DNA of 64,000 nt from assembly GCA_022749755.1 (NCBI GenBank), contig CM040442.1:4996457-5060456 (forward strand), in the 5' to 3' direction. Below the pieces are notes generated by a model. It was given only the letters and a program-made list of their open reading frames with translations, did no database searches and was not told where the DNA came from. Positions 48,981 through 62,280 of the stretch are shown here, piece after piece. The stretch comes from Azadirachta indica (lineage: Eukaryota > Streptophyta > Magnoliopsida > Sapindales > Meliaceae). The position numbers and the translations under genes are program-made. Numbering within the stretch: position 1 is the first letter of the stretch; every line of letters starts with the position of its first letter.

Positions 48981-50583
48981 GAAAACAAAGGGAAGACGTG
49001 TCCGGTGGGTTGTTACCGGGCAGTTGTTGCTATTTGATTTGAAAGGGTAAAATTGTCATTTCATGTATTTGGTTTAATTGCTTAATTAATTTGATTCCAT
49101 GAATAAATTAAGGGAATAAGCGGTGAAACGAGGGCAGTCAGTTTATGGTGGACCCTAGAGAATTTTTTTTTTTAAATTTATTTTTAATTTGTGAATTTTT
49201 TTTGGAATTAAAAATGTAATTAATGTATTTATTAGATTGTGGACATTGCACAATGTTAAAGAATCTAGTGGAGCCATCACTTTTGATGGACTATATATTA
49301 ATAATTTTACAAATTATTATTATAAATTATTATTGATTTTATTTTATAAAGATATTATTAAGTTTTGTGTATTAAGAAACAAGAACACTAATACAGCAAT
49401 GCAAGTGTTATTGTATCAGTTGTGAGCATATTATAAATTTCTTTTTTATTTTTAAAAAAAAAGTGATACAGTGGTGTCAATTCAATTATTTTTTAAAAAT
49501 TTATTTGATTAGAATAATACAACTAATAAAATTATAATTGAAAAAATTGGATATTAAATGTAACTGTTAATTTTATTGGTAGATTTTTAAGATAAAACAT
49601 AGTTATTAACATATTTATTTGAAGATTTATTTATAATTGTTATGTTTCTATTCAATTTTAAAAGATCAACAAACAATTATTTGAAAATTCAGTTATAATT
49701 AATACCTAATTAATTATACAATTACAATCACAGTACTTTCAAAAACATGTCTTTAAAAAGAAAATTTTTATTCTCTAAACCCAAATAAGTAAAATAAACT
49801 CGGCAACAATTATATTAAGGGATTATATATAATTCTAACAAGGTGACTTTTTTTTTTAATAAGTACTTTTATACCATTGAATTAATTTACAAAGATATAA
49901 ATATTAACACAAAATTAGCTTGATACTCGTATTATTACTCTAACGTTTTATTTTATAAATCACATTGCTATCAATTTTATATTGTTCATACTATCAACTT
50001 TATAGTTTATGTTATCATTTTTACATTTTTTAAAAGTTAATATTAAAATTTTTTGAACGTTGTTGAAATTGAAGAAAGTTTCACTTTCCCATAATGTGAA
50101 AATCATTAATATGGTAGTAACTTTTTTCTTTTGGTTAAAAATTAAGAAATACCTTTTCTATCCTTAAATTTTTGAAAAATAACAAAGTATAAAATAAATG
50201 TTTTAATATTAACATTTTAGTCTTTGTTACGAATCTGAAAATATGGTTAAAAGGATGGGGACTAGATTGTAATAATTGATGAAATTATGTTCTATTTTAT
50301 TATTTATCTTAATATATAGGGAGTAAAATGTTATTATGCCATTAAGAAATTATTAAAAAAATCAACTCATAAACTTGATTCGAATAAACCCAAATCATTA
50401 AAAAAATATATAAGACTTTTTTTTTTATCACAGTAGATGGAGAATTATTGCCAAGGAATGGAATATCTAACATGTCCCAATTTCAACTTCTTCAGAAAGA
50501 AAAATTAAAAAAATATGGTTTTTCAATTGGAGTCACCCATTTATGCTACTGTATTATACCAAATAAAGAGAGATTCCGGGCTG

Positions 50584-50584
<1 letters not shown>

Positions 50585-50621
<37 letters not shown>
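50585..50621. repeat. (CT)18 microsatellite
   Basis: An uninterrupted CT run between GCTGC and TTTTCATTG. Likely length-variable. Confidence 0.95.
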
Positions 50622-50623
<2 letters not shown>

Positions 50624-53600
50624 CATTGTCCTCCTCCACTTTTGCCATAATTTTAGAAAAAAAAAAAAACCCACAAAAATACTTTGAAATTCAACAATCT
50701 TTTTGGGTGTATGAAGAAGGAACAAAATAGGAACATTCCTATTGTGCTCTAAATATCTTTCTCTTCTTTCCATCTTCAAGTGATTAGAGATGTACTTAAA
50801 AGTGCTTTTGCATTTTTGAAAGTGGTTTTAATAGTTTAAATATATGTTTTCTTCTATATTTGATAACATTTGTTTAAAGTACTTTGCTTGTTATTTAATT
50901 ATAATATTGGTTGTAAAATTAAAAGTTTCGAGAGAGCATAATGACTTTAATTTTTACATTATATATAGTTTATAGAATTGGAATTGTTAATTAAAAGAAG
51001 TTATTAGTTGTTTGATTTATGATCATAGAAGTGTCATTAGGTGGTGTTTTGCCCATTTTAAAATTTTCACCACGGTCTAATAATAGAAGAGCTTATCTTA
51101 GAAGCTCAATTAGAAAAGCACTTTTTTAAAGTTCAGTCAAACAACTAAAAATAAATCAGAAATTAGCTTGATTTTTTTAGTAGAAAAGCTCTTTTGCTTA
51201 TTTCTAAAGCCAAAACACACAATTTCATAAGAATTCAACCATATTCTATTCATGATTAAGACAACAATAAACTTTGAAATGGAATAATTCCATTTCTTTA
51301 CTTAACTTTTAACACTTATAAGCAAGTAAAAGCCAAGAATCTATTTCTATGTACTTTTGCAAGGGTTTCCCTATAACCTAGTTCAACACCTTCATCCCAT
51401 TTATGGAATTAAAAAAAAATCTTCATTTTAATATAAAATTTAAGTCTTAATATAATTGACATAAAATTTGAAGTGTCACTCATTAATAAGTATTATTTAT
51501 TATTAATAATTACTGATCATACATGAAAATTTTATAATTTTATTTAATATATATTTTGTGTTAATCGCTATTGTAAAAAGAAACATTGGCTTTTAACCTG
51601 AAAACATCAATAATTGGAGCTTCAAAAGGTAATCAACTTTTTCATTGATAAAATTTATTTTGAACTGTTTGAAATTTTTTAAAATGTCAAATAGTAATTC
51701 TCAAAAACAAACAAACAAATAAAATAAATGATAATGCTTCCTTGGTAGGATAATGGAGCTACTACATTAGAGCTCATCTACTTTGACTACAAAATTGGTC
51801 CAAATTTAGACCTACCATTTGACCAAGCTATACATACATACGTACATACATGTCTTATATAAAATATTCTTAATTTTAATTTAATTTATCTTGATTCCCA
51901 TTTATTCTGTGGGGACAAAATCATCGTTCAAAATTATCATATAAAAAAGTTAATTTAATTAATTAAAATTAATGTTAGGTTATGTAAGGAGCTTGTCACA
52001 TATCATACCCACATGAGGCTTATGTATAAATAAAATTGAATATTTACTATTAAATTTATGCCATTTGGTTGGCATAAGATTTCAAAACCTCACCTTCAAG
52101 TTTTTTCTTTGTTTGGTTTGATTCTTGCCAATTGGGTATTTTTTTTAATACCCTAAAGTGAATTATACATAATAGCTTTACCAGAAAGCGCTTATTATAA
52201 AGTGTTTTTCACGAATCACTTAACAAAAAGTATTGAGTTTGATTGGTTTTCAATATTACCTTATGAGACATATCACATCACTTGATCAGCATGTAAATGT
52301 TAAATCATCAATTTGCGAAGAATGATAATGTTGAATAATAAGACTTTAAAATAAAATATAATCACTTTTTCAACTTGACTGAATTGAAGTCTGTAATTTT
52401 TTGAATTTTTTTAACTGGATGATTTAATTAAATTCAAAATTAAGCATTCTATAATTATGATAAAGGAATGATTTGAATGATTTAATTACTCAAATGTTAC
52501 AATCAATGACAAATAATATATTATCTCGATAAAAAATTGAAAATGGTACATTTCAGCAACCCATAATTTTATAATTAATTAGAAGAAATGTATGCATAAA
52601 TTGAAGCAGTAACTCCTTAAAGGAAAAAAAAATAAACACCTTTCAAAGTTTGTCAAATACATACTTAATTTAGTTTTACTCATTTCAAAAATATTCATGT
52701 AAATTCGATTTGTCAGTTTAATATATAAATTTGAACAAAAATAGGAGTAATATGATATGTTTCAATTTTATAATAATTATAATTAAGAAAATAATAAATA
52801 AATTATTCAAATTAATAAAAAATTTTTAACAAATAAGAGTTAACGTACATATTTTTAAAATTACTAAAATTAAAATATAATTTGAATAGAATTTTAAAAG
52901 TGGATGTCATTTGTCTTATTTTTTTTGTGCTCTCATAATTTTTTAGGAAAATTTATTAGCTAATTCAAGTATTTTTGTGAAAAAAATATTTGACATATTA
53001 AGAGATATTCAAAGTTGTTCAAAAATGTTGTTTTATATGCATTTCTTAAAAAAATTTGTTTTTTAAAAATTTTTTTAAGCATCACATATTTTATGCACTA
53101 TTTAAATAAATCCACGTTATTGCTTAATGGTATTTTCTTTTTATTTAAAAAGGTTCTTGTAAAGAGGAGATTCAACACAAAAAAAAAAAAATTGGGATTT
53201 ACACGCGAGAATACCTGTTTTCCCTTTCATTTTTTAGCTAATACTCCATTATTTTTTATATTTTTTTTAATATTCTATCACTCTCCCTGAGTTTCAATTT
53301 TGCCTTTTAATAATTTTAATATTTTTGATTTTATCAAAGTATGAACCAATTAAATCGAAGAGAAAAACTGAAAGAAAATAAGAGTCAGGGGAATGATGGG
53401 ATATTAGAGAAAAGATAGAGGAGTAATGAAGTATTAGTTAAAAAATAATAGGGGAAACAGACATTTTCCCATTTTACACCAAGTTAGATAGTAATTTAAC
53501 TTATATTGATGAACTCTTATTTTATTAGAAAAATAGTCATCAACAATTTAGGTGTATTTGAGATTTAAGTTGAATTTTATAGACTTAAATACATTTTTTA

Positions 53601-54080
53601 ACATAAAAATATTTGATTAATTATTTACTTACATAATAATTAATTTAAGTTCATCTCTAACATGTGGTTTGAAAAGCAATTGTAATTTTGCATTAAAAGC
53701 ACGAAAAACACACAAATTCACACTTCCTTTCACCATTAATTAATCTCATGCTAAAGAATTAGATCCTAAAGTTTTTTTTTTTTTTTTTGAAAAAGAGCTG
53801 TTTTTTTCTTTTTAAAAAAAATGGTTGACATTTTTTGAGAACCCTTTGCCTTTTTATAATTTTTTTCCTTGAATATTCTTTATATTTTTCTTAATTTTTA
53901 TTATTTCATATTTTGGTGTGCTTCACATGTTAATTTTTCTAATTTTCATTTGTAATTTTGTTCATCGATACATTGCACGCATGCTCATTATTATCAAAAG
54001 TCCATCTACGTCCCCTTTGCATTTAATCACGAGTTTAATTAATCAGGTTCGTAGACGGTAGTAGATAATTACTTTAGATA

Positions 54081-54112
54081 TAATTAATTAATTAATTAAT
54101 TAATTAATTAAT
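54081..54112. repeat. (TAAT)n microsatellite
   Basis: About eight TAAT/ATTA units in AT-rich spacer. Confidence 0.9.
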
Positions 54113-55286
54113 CAATATACTGAAAAGCCATTTTCCTTTATAGATACCTTAATTAATTAAGCAAGTGTATACACTCGCTTTAGAAATTCTGCAATTAAAG
54201 AGGTTCCATTTTGCTTTAATTTCTGACTTTCCTCAATGAAGTCTTTTAGAAAATTTCATTGTGTTAATTTCTTAATACACATTTTAGCATTGTGGTTTTT
54301 TTTTTCTTTTATTTATTTTTGCTATAAAATTATTTAATCCTAATTATTTCTTATAAAAATATTTTTTCTCAACTTCTTTTTAATAGAACAATTGTGATGT
54401 CATTTATATCTTCAAAAAGGGTGCAATTTGAGATATTTATTTCACCTTTTTCTATTTTAAGAAAAATTTAAAATTTTAACTTTTTGGTAAGAAAATCGAT
54501 TTAATTGCTTGCTTTCTTCTTTTTATTAATTTATATGAAAATATTTACTAGAGACTAATTACATATAAAAAAATTATATATTTTGATGAAGAATAACGTT
54601 GTAAATAATTTAACTCTAATGAACTAAATTTTTTTTACTAGTATTTTAATGATAAAATGTTCATTTTAATTCTTGTTTTCTATAAAGATGAATTTTTTAT
54701 ATAACATCGATGAGTTACACCTACTTTAAGTTTGATAATTGTACACCTCCAGTAGAATTTTAATGGCAACACAAATGTTAGTATTTTTATTTAAAAAAGA
54801 AAAAAAAATTAATCCAATCTTGAGATATCTCCACGTATGTCGATTAATAGTGACAGAAAAAAAGAGGCAATCTCTAAGCTAACATAACATGATAATATTC
54901 TTTATATTATATTATTTAAAAGAAATTAAAAGTAGTGGAATATAAAAGATATGGATGTTTATCAATCCCAATTATCTCATCCCATGTTCTTCCATATAAA
55001 TCCTGTAACACAGAGAATCCCACCTGACAGTCAAAAGTTTCTGCTTAATTAATTATTATTGAATGAATAGAAAAATGAAAAACCAGAACCACCAACATTA
55101 TTTCCAGGCCTGCAATCTAATGAATCAGAGAATATTAATAATTTCCACCAATTAATATTATTATTTGTTTCTAGACTCGATTCTCATTAGCTATTAGGCC
55201 ATCAAATGATCTGTAAATGTTCAAAAATGGAAGAGACAAGCACAGACTTCATTGTCTTATGCGGCGAGAGGTTGGCGTTTCTTAAT

Positions 55287-55327
55287 TTGCTTTGCTTTGC
55301 TTGCTTGCTTGCTTGCTTGCTTGCTGC
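55287..55327. repeat. (TTGC)n microsatellite
   Basis: Repeated TTGC units, beginning as TTTGC and turning into regular TTGC, followed by TGCTCGGATCC. Confidence 0.9.
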
Positions 55328-55377
55328 TCGGATCCTTTACATAATTTGTAAAGGCCTGTATTAATTATTAAGCAATG

Positions 55378-55404
55378 TATATATATATATATATATATAT
55401 ATAT
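55378..55404. repeat. (AT)n microsatellite
   Basis: About thirteen AT units. Similar AT runs occur at 55787-55806, 57604-57617 and 58493-58509. Confidence 0.9.
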
Positions 55405-56719
55405 TGTAATGTGTACATGTGCTGCTGTTGTTGGCACCTTTGATGAGCGGCAGGTGTTTTAGCAGAATTAATGTATATGATATGATATGATGTGTTTTTT
55501 GAAAGCATTTTCTTTGCTTTTCTGTTGCCATTTGGATGGATTGAGGAGGATGAGGAGAATATTAATTCTGAGAGAAAGAAAGAAAGAGAGTTGACGGGGC
55601 AGTTAATTGTGGGTACACATGGTGTGATTTCAATGGGAATCTTGTTGATATTTGATTGTGGGGGAATTCTTAACCATTCTTTGAGGTCCTCATTTCAACA
55701 CCTCAATCATATACCCTTCCTATTTCCCTACCTATCCTATCACCCTCAACCTATTAATTAAAACATTAACTATATATTTTACCATAATATATATATATAT
55801 ATATATTATATGTTTAAAATTAAAAATAATTAAGAAAAAGTTTAAATACACTTATTAGATGTTAAGTATAAATATGTGAGATCAAAGAGATTCTATCGAG
55901 TAGGCAAAAATCACTGTTGTATTAATTTTTAGAAATTAATAAAGTATAACAATCTCGAACATAATAATTCTAAAAATCGTATTTTAAAAGTTTTCATGAA
56001 TTCATCTTTATATAGTTGATTTATGTTAGATTTTTCATTTTATAGTCAAAATAGGCATTATTTGATGATATGTTCTACCTAATTTGTAGCACTAATTATT
56101 AAGATCAAAATTAAACTATGAGGTCATGAACACAAACCAAGATGTAGGATATGAAGATGAGATATCAAAATCAAAATCATTTGACTAGGAAAGATCATTT
56201 GATTTTTTATATCCATTAATTTTTTGTAAGAATCATACAACTTCGTCTCAAACCAACACGACACCAAAGCCTACCCCTAACCAAACCTTAAACTTGCCTT
56301 CTAAATATGATTTAATTGGGTGATTTATGTGTTCGGAAATTATAATTTACAAACTTTTTAACATAAAATAACTTTCTAGATATACAAAAAATTAAAAATT
56401 CTTCATGCATATTGATTATCAGCTAACACTTAATTTGAACTTCGAAGAAGCAACTAAGTGCTACATAATATAATATATAAATGATAAAGTCTTTAATATT
56501 AATTTGTATTTGGAATTAAAGAGAGTCAAATGGGGGGAGTCTGCAGAAGATTGAAGGAGGCTAATTGCAGCAGCAGCAGCTCCAGATTTTTTCTCTGCAA
56601 CTACATATATATGCTTTGAAAATTTAATGGGTCGTCGTCAAAATATAAGTTGTTTTCATTAATTAATTAGTCAAGAGAGACAAATTAATTAAACAAACAA
56701 AATGAATTAGCAGCAGAAA

Positions 56720-56720
<1 letters not shown>

Positions 56721-56768
<48 letters not shown>
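56721..56768. repeat. Compound (GT)n(AT)n microsatellite
   Basis: Nine GT units pass directly into about fifteen AT units. Confidence 0.93.
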
Positions 56769-56770
<2 letters not shown>

Positions 56771-56870
56771 CATAAATGCAATGGATCAAACGCGTTTTAA
56801 ATAGGTGAATGGTCGCCCCACGGTGCCTGTGCCTATCCATAACACTTGCTTATGCGCGTGTATATATACA

Positions 56871-57108
56871 GGGTCAGCAGTTTTTTTTTATATATAAAAT
56901 TTTATATTAATTATAAAACGTTAAATATAAACACATCCAATGATTAAAATTGCATATGATTATATATTAATTATGTATTATAGATGTATTAATTACTTGT
57001 TTAAACATAATTTCAACCGTTGGATATATTTATATATAATAATTTATAATTGATGTAAGATTTTATATAAAAGAAATGTTTATATATATGTAGGGATGCT
57101 GATTCTGT
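56871..57108. mobile_element. Foldback MITE-like element A
   Basis: The two ends are inverted copies over about 80 bp: GGGTCAGCAG with TATAAAATTTTATATTAATTATAA and CACATCCAATGATTAAAATTG at the left mirrors CAACCGTTGGATATA and TTATAATTGATGTAAGATTTTATA and GATGCTGATT at the right. It has no coding capacity. TA-rich flanks hide any target duplication. It is homologous to element B, which starts 11 bp later. Confidence 0.7.
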
Positions 57109-57119
57109 CTATATATATA

Positions 57120-57342
57120 GGGGTAGAATCAGCTGTCCTTTTATTTTACACAAAATTTTATGTCAATTGTAAACTGTTAGATATACTTACATCTAACGGT
57201 TGAGATTGTATTTGATCATGTAATTAATGTATAATTAATACATATGTTATATGCAATTTTAACTGTTAAATATGTTAATATTAAATGGTTTATAATTAAT
57301 ATAAGATTTTATGTAAAATAAAATAGCTGCTGATCCTATCCC
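57120..57342. mobile_element. Foldback MITE-like element B
   Basis: The left end, GGGGTAGAATCAGCTG then TTTTATTTTACACAAAATTT, is mirrored by the right end, whose reverse complement reads GGGATAGGATCAGCAG then TTTTATTTTACATAAAATCT. Internally AACTGTTAGATATA and TAACGGTTGAGATTG match the inverse of CAATTTTAACTGTTAAATATG. It lies in TATATA context on both sides, so a TA target duplication is possible. Non-autonomous and non-coding. Confidence 0.75.
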
Positions 57343-60300
57343 ATATATATACATACACACTGAGGTCCAAAGTGCTTCTGTCTAAAGTGCTTTTTCTGTT
57401 TGCACAGTAGGAAATAGCTGATGAAGATCCCTTTCATACATTTCATTGGTTTTATTAGGTAAGGGGATAGGAGGCTGAATAATAATTTGTACTCGTGGGA
57501 GTGCTTTTCAATTTCAGACCAGGAAATTATTGCACTAACGGAGGTGGAAAAAGATTTTTTGCAAATTAATTTGGTTATTACATTGGATTGGGATCAACTT
57601 CTATATATATATATATAAAAACGTGCACGCAATTATATACACATTTAAATTAAATAAACAATTTAATTTGATTAATTAGACACGTTTCCTTCCAAGGTTG
57701 AGCGGAAAATTCTTGACAGAGAAGGCAGACATTTCTCTTTTAGAGGGAGTAGGAAACTAACCACTCTTTTTTTTTTAAAAAAAAAAAATTTAAAAGTTAT
57801 AAACTTTAGATGATTCTATGCTACATAAAGAATATGTAGTATATGAGTTACTTTTTTTATTTTACCAATAATTTGAAATGAGATTTTAGTAAAATGATTT
57901 TTTTTATAATTATATAAAATTGATTTATCAAAAATCAACTTAAGTTTGTATTTCATAAAATAAGGATATTTTCATTAAAAAAAATACATATCCTTTTATA
58001 TACAAATAAAATATATATAAGTTAATTTATATTTAAATAGAATATTCTTTTAATATTATTCAAATAGTTTACATGATTCTTAAAATTATTTTAAATTTAA
58101 ATAATAATAAAAAATAAGAATTTAGTTGGTAAGTGAAGTTATTTTATATTTTAACGAACTGTGTAATTATTCGGTAAAATGATGTGTACTCCTTTCGACA
58201 TTTATCAATTTAACATTAATAATAATAATAATAAATAATGGGTAGTCCTGGTTTTACGTTAAGCATTAACCTAACCTATATAATGATGAAAACAAGTACC
58301 TAGTTAAAGACAATGAGAGTGTGAGATTTTAAACCACCCAATGAGGAAAAGAAAGAAAGAAAAGGGAGAAGAAAACAAATGGCATAAATTTACAAGTGCA
58401 TATGAATTCCCAACTACCCATAAAAATGTGAACAACAACAAAAAAATATATTATTACCTTAGTGGAAAAATAAAAATTTACAAACCCTAGCCATATATAT
58501 ATATATATAGTTATATATACTCAAATAAGATTTCCAAATTAGTATGGTTATTTAGTGGGTATTATTAAGTAAGAAAGATCACATATAGAATTAATGCATT
58601 AAAGAAATTGATGAGTGGACAAGTTTATTCTTGGAATATACCATTCCATTAAATTTCTTAGCTACATTTCTTTTTTTTTTTTTTTTTTTTTTTGCCATGG
58701 AACGTTATTCATAGTTATAATGATATCAAATTGACTTTTATGTACTTTCTTTATTGTTCTTTGTGTACTTCAGTGTTCATCTTCATCCATTGAAGTCAAC
58801 TGTATGGGTTTTTGATACCAAAATGTTGTATAAATATGTGTGCATGTTTTTTATTATTTTGTATCATCTATGAAGACGATGAAGATAGTGGTGAAAGCAC
58901 TAAGTGGGTAGAAAACTGATAGATTTTCTAAGAAGTTGTGCTAGCAATTATGGAGGCTATGATTAACTTTGTTTCTGACCATATATAGTTTCAGTTTTTA
59001 ACTTAAAACATATGTACCATTGAGGATGAGAATGCACTTTCGAAGATTGAAATTTCGGATGGTTCTTTTTAAGGAATCAAATTTGACAATACAGAAATAA
59101 ATAAAATAAATAAATGTGTATGTAATACGAATGCAACATATGATATTATCAAATGATTATATTATAATGGATGATTTAACGACATTATTTTCAATGTTTC
59201 GTTATAATTTTAATATAATGTTTGAAAAGTTTAAAAATTTTAATACAGATTAAAATTTGAAGGAGGTAACACTATTTAGAACGGTAAATTGAGATAAGAT
59301 TATCGATTTTTGAATAATATTTTTTTTGGAATTAGGGGTGGATAGCAAGTTTTATTTTATTTTCCTTGTTTAGATGTGGGAAAGAGCAAAGGATAATGGG
59401 GATTAATCATAGTTTTTACAGCAGAAAGTGCTGCTTAGTTTCATTAATTACCACTTTTTCATAATGCTTTCAAGCATCATCATCCTTTATATTGTTCATT
59501 ATCCTCTTTCTTTTTTTTTTTTCCCCTTTTTTCCTATTTTAAAAAATTTATTATTATCCCTACACTTTAATTAATTAAAAAAATGCACCACAATGTGATT
59601 ATTAGGTTATTATATTCTTTGTTCTTTAATAATGAATCATTAAGCAAAATGTATGATCAATAATTGCAGTCAGTTTGTGTCTCTTTATTTTTAAAAAAAA
59701 AAAAAGGAAATTTTTAGACAACAATATAGGCATTGACTTCTGTTCATGCAACTGAAAATATGAAATTGAAAATAGTAGTAGCCATTAATTATATTGAATG
59801 ACTTGCCAACTGTTTTTATTTTGAATATTAATGCAATTAAATATGATTTTATACGATCTTTTTTGATATGTGACATCACTATTCCATTTAATTCTTTCAA
59901 AATAAATTTCTTGGAATTGCGAACAATTATTTTGGGTAGCATTATCCTTATCTTCTTCTTCTTCTTCTTCTGCAAATGAAATGGGAGGTATGGGGTCATA
60001 TGTTCTATATATATGCTAGACACTATTATTAGATAACTATCTTTCTGTCTCCACTACTATTTAAATTGAAAAATGTATACTATAACACTTTCATAATTTC
60101 CCACCCACAGACGACCATTTCATTCTAAAGAATTTAAATATAAATAAATAAATAAATAAAAGATTATAAATATATATAGTTGGGTATCTAAAGGGACAAT
60201 CGAACAGCTTGAATTTGGAAGTCGTTGAAGTTGAAATTGAAGTCGTTGGATAATAGAATTATTATTATTGAAAGCTATAGGCACAATGGGAGATAACAGA

Positions 60301-62187
60301 GAGAGAGACTATTGCAATTTGCATTTGCATTATGAAGCAGCTGCTGCACTGGCCATTGACCTCTACATGTTATGCATGTGATGAAAACTTTTCTTTAAAT
60401 CATTTATTTTATTTTATTTTTTTGGTTTTAACAAAAATTAGTGTTTAGACATTACATAATAATCCATATGCATCTTTCTCTCTCACATCTTGATTTTTTT
60501 ACTCCTTCACTAAAAAATTTGTGCTTTTATATTGAATTAAGTTTTCTATATAATATACATTGTTTGTATGAAATTTTGTCTTTAGTTGAAAAGGGGTACA
60601 AACAAATAAGTTTGATAAAGTAGGAAACTGGACTACGTAGGGATACACTTCTTTCATTTAGATAATTAAGTTAGAGACTTCTAAAAATTTTTAAGTAGGT
60701 TTTGTAGTGTGTTTAAAAAACGTTTCTAAGAATCTAGAAACTAGTGATCAATCAGAAAAACGAGGAGGTTTTTGAATGAGAGAAGGGTAATGACTAGAGA
60801 ATTAGTATCACTACATTTTTTACTATGTATATTACAATAACAAATATTATCATTTATTGGGTATTCTCTTTCTTTATAGTTTTTTTTTAGAATTTAAGTG
60901 ATCTTTAAAAATATTTCTTTTAATTATTACAAATTTTTTTCTTAATAACGTAAAACTTTTTAATTTTTTTATTTATCTTTTACAATTTTATCAATCTCAC
61001 AATAAAATTTTAAAAATACTTTACAAACAGCTTTAAGAACTCTGAATAGTTGTTTGAACGATGATAGAAAATTTTATTCTTCGGTTTGGAGAGAATTTTA
61101 ATCAAATATACATGCATATATTTCGACTCACGACTTTTGATATTATCTTTGATTTACTAACCCTTGATTTTATATGTATTTATAATATTTAAAAAAAATT
61201 ACTGGAAATGGGTTGGTAAACTTCTGTTGGTTGAGCCTCGGCTACGCATAAATCTAGCCCATGAAGGTTCTCATGACAAGTATTTCTGAAGAAGCCCCAA
61301 TGCTTTGCTAAGATGCCACCGACATAATTTTGTCCATTATTATTTTATCAAGAATAATTGCCGAAGTAGGGATGGGACTCTTTACCAACTTAAGACGGGT
61401 TATTTAGTAGGCACATGCCATAGAATTATAAATACCCATCTAAAATTTATTTTCATCGATGATGCAATATATGATAATACATTGATTAGTCAGTTGATGT
61501 AGACTTTTGGATATAGAGCCTTTTTGACCTAGTCTTTGTCATCGTTTATGTTTTTCATGCAATGGAATTATTTCCTAAATAAAGAGAATATTAATATAGA
61601 TTCATTGTAAAATTAATTACTAACAAATATTATCTTGAATAATATTATTGAGAATATAAAATTTTTAAACATTATTACATTGTTCATAAATATTTCAAAT
61701 AATAAAAGAAAATAATGCAAGATATATGTAATAATAATACAATATTATCACATCCTATAGCGTTTACATAGATGTTATTTATTAAATATGTATATATCAA
61801 CAGCATTTAGAGAATATTGTATTGATAAATCGTTTTCTTTAGATAATACCGATTTGCAAATGGGTATTAAAAAAAAGGGAAGAAACAAGAAAATCCATAT
61901 TCTCTCGGGGAGGGTGAAGGGTTAAAGAAATTTCCAAAATGCATCATACAAAGTCAAAGCACGTGGGCAACTAAATCATTGCTCATTGTCTTAAATAGTT
62001 AATACTACATGGTCAAACCAAGAAGGGTAATACAAGATCATCTTAACCGTTCATTCAAACGCGTCAGAATAATCAACGGTCGAAACCACATAGGATGACA
62101 GCATATGCAAATAGTTTTGCCTGAAGAAATATTGACTTTGGTCTCCGGATAATGTTCAACCTTCCTTAACTGTAAAGCATCCTGGAG

Positions 62188-62196
62188 TATAAATAG
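62188..62196 (+). promoter_or_regulatory. TATA box of the coatomer beta-prime gene
   Basis: TATAAATAG lies 85-93 bp before the start codon. A start of transcription near 62220 would give a leader of about 60 nt with no upstream ATG. The promoter looks intact despite the frameshift downstream. Confidence 0.6.
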
Positions 62197-62280
62197 AAAC
62201 AACACTTGTTCCATATCCTCATCAAGCAGCAATTTTCATAAATAATTCTGAAATCTTTCCAATATTATCAAATATCAACA

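Larger units (their letters stand above)
48990..62180. other. Gene-free AT-rich region of about 13 kb
   Basis: No coding frame here resembles a protein, and no tRNA, rRNA or known microRNA was recognised by eye. The stretch holds many poly-A/T runs, several microsatellites and two foldback elements (listed separately). Short words such as AAAAGTGCTTTTGC (about 50798) and AAAAGCTCTTTTGC (about 51185) hint at old transposon ends, but the inverted match is weak. A less AT-rich patch at 60180-60390 is unexplained. Confidence 0.6.

Noticed and set aside
50798..51240. A hAT-type MITE bounded by AAAAGTGCTTTTGC and AAAAGCTCTTTTGC
   Set aside because: The inverted match between the two ends is short and imperfect and no target duplication was found, so it was not called as an element.
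55492..55761. Small ORF of 89 codons in the gene desert
   Set aside because: No family resemblance, low-complexity composition, and no splice or promoter context; expected by chance in AT-rich DNA.
54950..57430. A conserved microRNA precursor in the gene desert
   Set aside because: I compared by eye with common plant miRNA sequences (miR156, 159, 160, 164-172, 319, 390, 393-399, 408) and found no match; hairpins here are explained by the foldback elements.
61305..61502. Small ORF near 61.3-61.5 kb in a patch of higher complexity
   Set aside because: No recognisable protein motif and no frame continuation on either side; a degraded transposon fragment is possible but not supportable.
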